A DNA stretch of 64,000 nt from Lathyrus oleraceus. Taxonomy: Eukaryota > Streptophyta > Magnoliopsida > Fabales > Fabaceae. The translations under genes and the position numbers were made by a program. A model generated the notes under the pieces. That model worked only from the letters and a program-made list of their open reading frames with translations. It was not told where the DNA came from and made no database searches. Numbering within the stretch: position 1 is the first letter of the stretch; every line of letters starts with the position of its first letter. This document shows positions 58,700 through 64,000 of the stretch, piece after piece. The stretch is taken from positions 271,053,916-271,117,915 of the forward strand of contig NC_066583.1 in NCBI RefSeq assembly GCF_024323335.1, read 5' to 3'.

Positions 58700-60263
58700 A
58701 ACAATGTTGTACAAATGTATGAGTAATACTACACATAATATACAAATAATACAAAGAAATGATAATAAGGTCTAAATAGGTCCTCTACGTGCTATGTATG
58801 TTGCCTGCGATACCAAAGCATAAACCTCACCATCGGGGTTCACCAAACCCATGGGGTTATTGTAAGACCATAATTTTGTCCCTAAGATCCCCCATGACAT
58901 CATAACATTGCATTTGCATTGCCTCAAGGATCATTAGCATCTGAGTTCCCTTTGCCTTTGGGTGGGACTTCTTCTTGAGCAATCACAAGGTCAAAAGCTT
59001 CAAGGAGAACCTTTGTGCAGAGATATGGCCAAGAGAAGATGATAGCAAGCATGGTAATGGTTCCCAAATCTCTCCTCCATCAAATATGCCTCCCTAGTAT
59101 CTCAATTCATCATTTTGATCAAAGCAAGTCAAAGGGTTTGAGGTTTGTTCCCAAATAAACCCTAATTCATCTGTGCACCACAATGCCTTGCTCTTGAAGC
59201 AACCTCAGCCCATGGTCAAATACAATCAAGGGAAGTTCTTTAATTCTTCATATCATGCATATTTGAACTTATTTTAGTGTCCTCAATCATCAATTCATCA
59301 AGATATGAGTCATGGACTTGAGAAGTTGATCAGTCAATTCATCTGACTATTTTGAAATGCACTGAGACCTAACTTTTTATGTGTTGGTCAAATGTAGATG
59401 ATCCCAAAAGAAAAAATGTTCTTAAGGACAATATGAACAACTCTCAGGTTCATCAAAAATTGATTTGAAGCTTGTAAGGTCATCTCCCATTCCAAGACAT
59501 TATAGGTCATTTTGACTGAAACCCTAATTTTAGGTCAACTTCCCAAGGACATAACTCATTCATTTTTTATGATTTTGAGATGGGATAAAATGCATTGGAA
59601 ATCTTAAGATGACTACTTCAACTGTTATGTTGGACAAAATTTCAAAATATCAAAGGAAATACATGTGATAATGCAAGACATTATAGGTCCTTTTGGGCCA
59701 AATGCATTAAAAGGCAAAAAAGTCCAACTTCAAGTGCCCATAACTCTTTCATCAAAAATCAAAATGATGCAAAATTTAAGTCCATTTTGATTTTCTTGAA
59801 GAGATATACAACTTTTATGTTGGAGGTTTTTTCATTTGAGGCTTGAATCATCAAAAGAGAAAGGCTTGAACATTGGCCAAATTTAGAAACTTTGCCTTTA
59901 CATGTTTTGCACCTTGCACTTTAAACTCAAATTTCACCAATTTCCACACTTCAAATGGATTTTTGCCCAACATAACAATTTTTCCTTACATCAAAACCTT
60001 TCTAACCATTACTCACATGATCATGTTTGGATTTGGCAAATGGTATTTTCGAAGAGGAGAAGCTTTTGGTTCAATTATGCATGACATGGTGAAACTTCAT
60101 ATGCAAGTAATTGGAGTGCAAACCACACGTCCAAACCTTCTCCAAATCATTTCAGCATCCATTTGCATTGGCTTTTGGGCCCTCCATGCGCCTGTACAGG
60201 CCCATGCATGGAGGCCTTCAACTTTCATGCACACGAAATTCACCTTGCTTGCATCAGGTTTTG

Positions 60264-60273
60264 CTATAAATAG
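60264..60273 (+). promoter_or_regulatory. TATA box of solo LTR 4
   Basis: CTATAAATAG, about 1.4 kb inside the LTR; same motif as in LTR 3. Confidence 0.6.
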
Positions 60274-62013
60274 AGGTGCATACCTCCATCAGAAACGAAC
60301 CTAAAGGCGCCTGAAACCCTGCTGAAGTGATTCCCCAACCTCACCAAAGAAGCTATTTCACTTTTCTTCATTTTTTTTCAGATCCAAAATTCAACTACAT
60401 CTGGTTGAATCCTTGGATCTAAAGCTTCTAGACCTTCATCCTCTAGTTCATTGATCTTCTGTTTTGGCAAAGGAAGCAAGGAATCAAGCTCAAATTTCCA
60501 GAAATCAAGGTTGTTCTTCAACTGGTTTTTTCTTCGAAACTCATCATCTATTGATCTATTTGCTTGGATCTTGTGTTGGCTGAAGTCCTCTTCATAAAGG
60601 CAATTGATTTGAGTATTTAATTGTTGAAATCCATCAAGTCCTCATGAACATCACAGAATTTCCATCTCTGATTTCTCTCAATATAGAGATCTAGAGTGGA
60701 ATTGAGTGATACAGGGATGATGTACATCATCCCAGCTTTCCAACGGTATAGATCGTGTATTTTGGTTAAGTTTTGGTTGTCTGCAATTTTGGCCGGAAAA
60801 CACAAGCTCACCGGAGAAGAAGGTGGCTCCGGTGGCCGTCCCATTGCCAGTTTGAATCTGGATCGTTGGATTGAGTTTCCCATATCTAATTCTGGCCCTC
60901 GCTTGTTATGACTTTCATTTATTCATTGTGTTACGCGTGGACGTGGACATATGGTGGAAGCGCGTATCTGGAGCGCATGATCTGCCAGCTCAATTAATGA
61001 GCTCAGATCTAACGCTCCTGGTTTTTTTGAATTTCCAATTTTCTGATTTAATTTCTTTTATTTCCATTATTTCAAAAAATCAATATCTTCTTCATTTTTA
61101 ATCCAAAAAATATGGGACCAATTGCATTTTTCTCCAAATAAATTCTAGTTTCTAAAAATGATTTTTAATATTTTTTATTTTGTCATTTGATATTTTTTGT
61201 GAATTTTGTCTTTTCTGGTTATTTTTAATTCATTTTAAATAGTTTTTGATATTTAAAAAATACAAAAATATTTTCTTAACCTATTTGGATGATGATGAAT
61301 CTATGAAAAATATTCTCATCAATTTTTTAATTGATTTGAGATTTATTTGAGATTTTAGTTCAATTAGGTTATTTTTATTCATTTTTAATTGATTAAAAAT
61401 AGTTTCTGACTTTTAAAAATGCTGAAATTTTTTGTCAAACTTTGTTTGACCTTGTTGAACTTGGGATAAATCACTTGGACCTCTCAAGGTTGATTTGAAG
61501 TGATTTTGAAGTTTGACCTTTCTTTTATTTTTAATTCAAGTTTATTTTAATATTAAAAAATGCTAAAAATATTTTGCTTATTGTTTGATCTCCAATCTTC
61601 ATCTCATTTCTGATATTCTATTGTTTGACTTTGACTTTCAATGTCATTTGGTCAATACATACGGATTGGTACATCTTATTTCATCTTATGCATTTTGATC
61701 TTTCCATTTTCCTTATCCATTCTTCATCTCCTTCTTCTTCTTCTTCTTTCCCTTTGATCAATGAGTTGAAGGTTGATAAGTTAGCATTGATTAGGGAGAC
61801 TTAATCTTCCTTGATTCAAATCTAATTCATCTTGATCAATTGAGCAAGTGAATGGCTTTGCATTAATGATACGTTGTTTTCTAAATCATGCAAAAAGGCT
61901 TAAACCAATACAAGATCAATTCTCTTTTTCTTTTTGGCATGGCAAGTTGTTGGAACTTGGTTCACTAATCAAGACTTCTAACTTGTGTTGTTGCCTACAT
62001 TATTATTGACCGG

Positions 62014-62063
62014 CCTCAGATAGTTGTGACTTCTACATAAGTCCAATTACGATTGCTTAACAT
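62014..62063 (+). other. conserved 50-bp block in giant LTRs, copy in LTR 4
   Basis: CAGATAGTTGTGACTTCTAC plus ATAAGTCCAATTACGATTGC; matches 14647-14696 and the complement of 19717-19768. Confidence 0.7.
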
Positions 62064-63372
62064 AGCGCTAAATTTGCCTTATGGCACACTAACTACTAAC
62101 ACTAACCATTAACAATTAACATTTACTTTTTGCTTTTTACTTTTATGCAATTTACTATTCTTGTACATATTATCCATTTGCTTTTCCCTTTTGCTCACTT
62201 GAGCACATGTTTATGTTAATGCCATTTGCCTTTTGCTCACTTGAGCACATATTTGTATATATATTATTGTGCTTGTGTTCTGTTTTGATTGTTATGGACC
62301 AAATGCAAAAATGGACAAATGGACTTAGTTTCTAGGATATTTCCTATGCAAAATTGGAGTAAAAGGACCTTAATGATGAAGATGGATTAGAAGGACCAAA
62401 TTTCTAAACTCACTCTTGTCCATTCTTTGATTGTATTATAGAACCTTTTGATGTGTGTGCTTTTGTGCTAGGGGATTCTATGAGAGCTTAAATTGAAGGA
62501 CCACTGCCATGTTCATCCAAAGTGAAAGACACAAGATACATTGAGGATCTCTTAAGAGACTTATTTGATTGCTTGAGCTTACTATTATTGTGATTGCTTA
62601 TTCCAAAGGATGGGAGCTACTTGGATCATCCATATGATCTCAAGAGAGGAACTCCATTGTGGTTTTGTTTCTCTATCCCTCACCTTTTGCTTTACTTAGG
62701 ACTTAGCCCTTCTTCTTCTTCCCTCCACTCTAACCCAAGCCAAAACTTTTGTGCAAACATTTAACCTTTGTTTTCAAACATTAGAAACCTAAGCCTTATG
62801 CTTTTGATTTTTTAACCTTCTTTTCATAACACTTATTTTGAATTGAATCTTTAAGTCCACTTTGACCATTTTGTATATACTTCTAATTGGTAAATATAAC
62901 CCATTCAAATGTCTTTTTGTGGTTCCAATGGACACTTTCTTAATCAAATTTTCCATAACCTTTAGCTATTAGGTTTGAGTTATCCTTGAGGTAGATGTAA
63001 TACCCACATATATCCTTAGTGATAGACAATGAGTCTTCCATGCTTATTATAGGGTTAACCCCTCACTAGCATGTTGAAGCCATCCTCACATGGTGGATTT
63101 GTGGTTTTAGGTTGAGTTTTCTCCCTTTGATAACAAAAGACCTTAAGGCTTTTGGACCAATCATTTCACCAACTCATTTTTTTGAGATTTTTACCCCGAA
63201 CTACGAGGTTTTGATCCTAATATTTTTTAAGATGGTACGTAGGCAATGGGTTTATCCATCCAAACACAAAATGTAAATAAACTTGTATATTGTTTTCTCA
63301 TCTCTTCAATCATGTTTGCACAAATAAGCTTTCACAAAAACAACAACCTTGCAACAAGTGTGAAAAGGGCTC

Positions 63373-63409
63373 CATAGGAGTACCTATGATGTTTTGGGTG
63401 CCTAACACC
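63373..63409 (+). promoter_or_regulatory. conserved double hairpin near LTR 3' end (copy 4)
   Basis: Stem CATAGG / CCTATG with AGTA loop at 63373-63388, then 8 nt, then GGTG-CCTAA-CACC at 63397-63409. Confidence 0.6.
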
Positions 63410-64000
63410 TTCCCATTACATAACCAACCCCCTTACCCAGATCTTTGTTTCTCTTTTACTAATTTTTGTTAAAACTTTTAGATTTTTGTTCGCTTTCTAA
63501 CCATTCCTTTGGATAAATAGAAGTGCGGTGGCGACTCGACTTGTATGATTTACCTTGGATTTAGTCAATATCTCTAACGGTAACGAATACCCCGCTACAG
63601 TTATCCATAATGATTGATATCATCTGCAGGTGGTGAGTATCATCCCCACCATATGGAGGCGGTGAAGGCGACAATACATCACCAGAAGGCCCCTCAACAT
63701 CAGAAGGTCCAACATGACAAGGACCAACATCATCTACGTTCTTCCTAGGTGGGATGATGCAAGGGTGTGATACAACAAGGTACCACTCCAAGTAACCATC
63801 CACACACTCTATTGGGAACTGAGCATCTATTGCACGATCCCTAATGGCACAGACAGACCCTAAAACGTGACCAAGAAACTAGCTATCAATGCCCTCAAAT
63901 GGAATAGCAGGGGCTGGTCATGGGATATCTTGGATAATGAGATGAGCGATGAAGAAACTACTTGTCAGTGGAAGATGGAACATACAAGAGACATCATCCA

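Larger units (their letters stand above)
58861..63599 (+). repeat. solo Ogre-type LTR 4, inserted in PMD pseudogene 2
   Basis: 4739 bp, TGTAAGACCATAATTTTG ... TACCCCGCTACA, with a perfect GTTAT duplication (58856-58860, 63600-63604). TATA box CTATAAATAG at 60264-60273, conserved block 62014-62063, double hairpin 63373-63409 and GGTGGCGACTC at 63527-63537. No internal coding region, so a solo LTR. Same family as LTR 2 by ends and layout, but clearly diverged from it. Confidence 0.9.
58772..64000 (-). pseudogene. plant mobile domain (PMD) protein pseudogene 2, split by solo LTR
   Basis: Minus strand, entering from the right edge. The block 64000-63600 includes SSFFIAHLIIQDIP, PAPAIPFEGIDS, FLGHVLGSVCAIRDRAIDAQ, CVDGYLEWYLVVSHPCIIPP and VEGPSGDVLSPSPPPYGGDD, ending IISIIMDN-like at the LTR. 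After one copy of the GTTAT duplication the frame continues PMGLVNPDGEVYALVSQATY IARRGPI to a TAG stop at 58774-58772. This is the C-terminal part of a legume PMD protein. Two in-frame stops (a TGA in DIP*PAPA near 63918, a TAG in DS*FLGHV near 63885) look like C-to-T decay of CGA and G-to-A decay of TGG. The N-terminal part is outside the window. Confidence 0.75.

Overview
This is a plant nuclear window, most likely from a legume of the Fabeae/Trifolieae type (pea, vetch, grass pea or clover relatives). Three things point there: several giant Ogre/Tat-lineage Ty3/gypsy LTRs of 4.4-4.7 kb, Cassandra elements with 5S-like LTRs, and one intact intronless DELLA gene with an Asn-rich N-terminus. 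Almost everything else is mobile DNA in various states of decay. The species is inferred from repeat content, not proven.

Layout. 1-10308: minus-strand Ogre-like element cut by the left window edge, with one 4.43-kb LTR (5878-10308), primer-binding site, decayed gag, RT and RNase H, and an integrase of which only the C-terminal tail remains. 10309-24305: a minus-strand MuDR-type element (MULE 1) split by three LTR-element insertions. These are the Ogre-like element itself, a tandem Cassandra multimer (10828-17365, target duplication CATAT) that carries a solo Ogre-type LTR inside (11575-16284), and a further solo LTR (18060-22758, duplication CCTTC). The transposase reading frame can be followed across the empty sites. 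24306-29019: no clear gene, some decayed coding traces. 29020-30300: minus-strand pseudogene of a plant-mobile-domain (PMD) protein. 31020-32899: plus-strand MULE 2 transposase pseudogene. 33095-34113: a 40-bp duplication and two MITEs.

The only gene that looks functional is the DELLA gene at 34863-36641 (+), a nuclear repressor of gibberellin signalling, with about 1.5 kb of AT-rich upstream DNA and AT-rich DNA beyond it. 40594-41210: two long (AT)n tracts flanking a GC-rich MITE. 41745-47510: minus-strand L1-type LINE with ORF1, endonuclease, RT and zf-RVT remnants. 49877-54537: minus-strand Ty1/copia element with both LTRs but a replaced RT core. 55586-56522: a foldback element with about 140-bp inverted arms around a higher-order array of hairpin repeats. 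58200-64000: a PB1-like MULE N-terminal fragment (+) facing a PMD pseudogene (-), the latter split by a fourth giant LTR (58861-63599, duplication GTTAT).

Most notable observation: all four giant LTRs, from at least three subfamilies, carry the same pair of small potential RNA hairpins about 180-200 nt from their 3' ends. The first has an invariant AGTA loop on a 6-bp stem whose sequence differs between LTRs but keeps pairing, so it looks like a structure-constrained RNA element. No tRNA, rRNA gene or CRISPR array was seen; the 5S-like sequences are parts of Cassandra LTRs.
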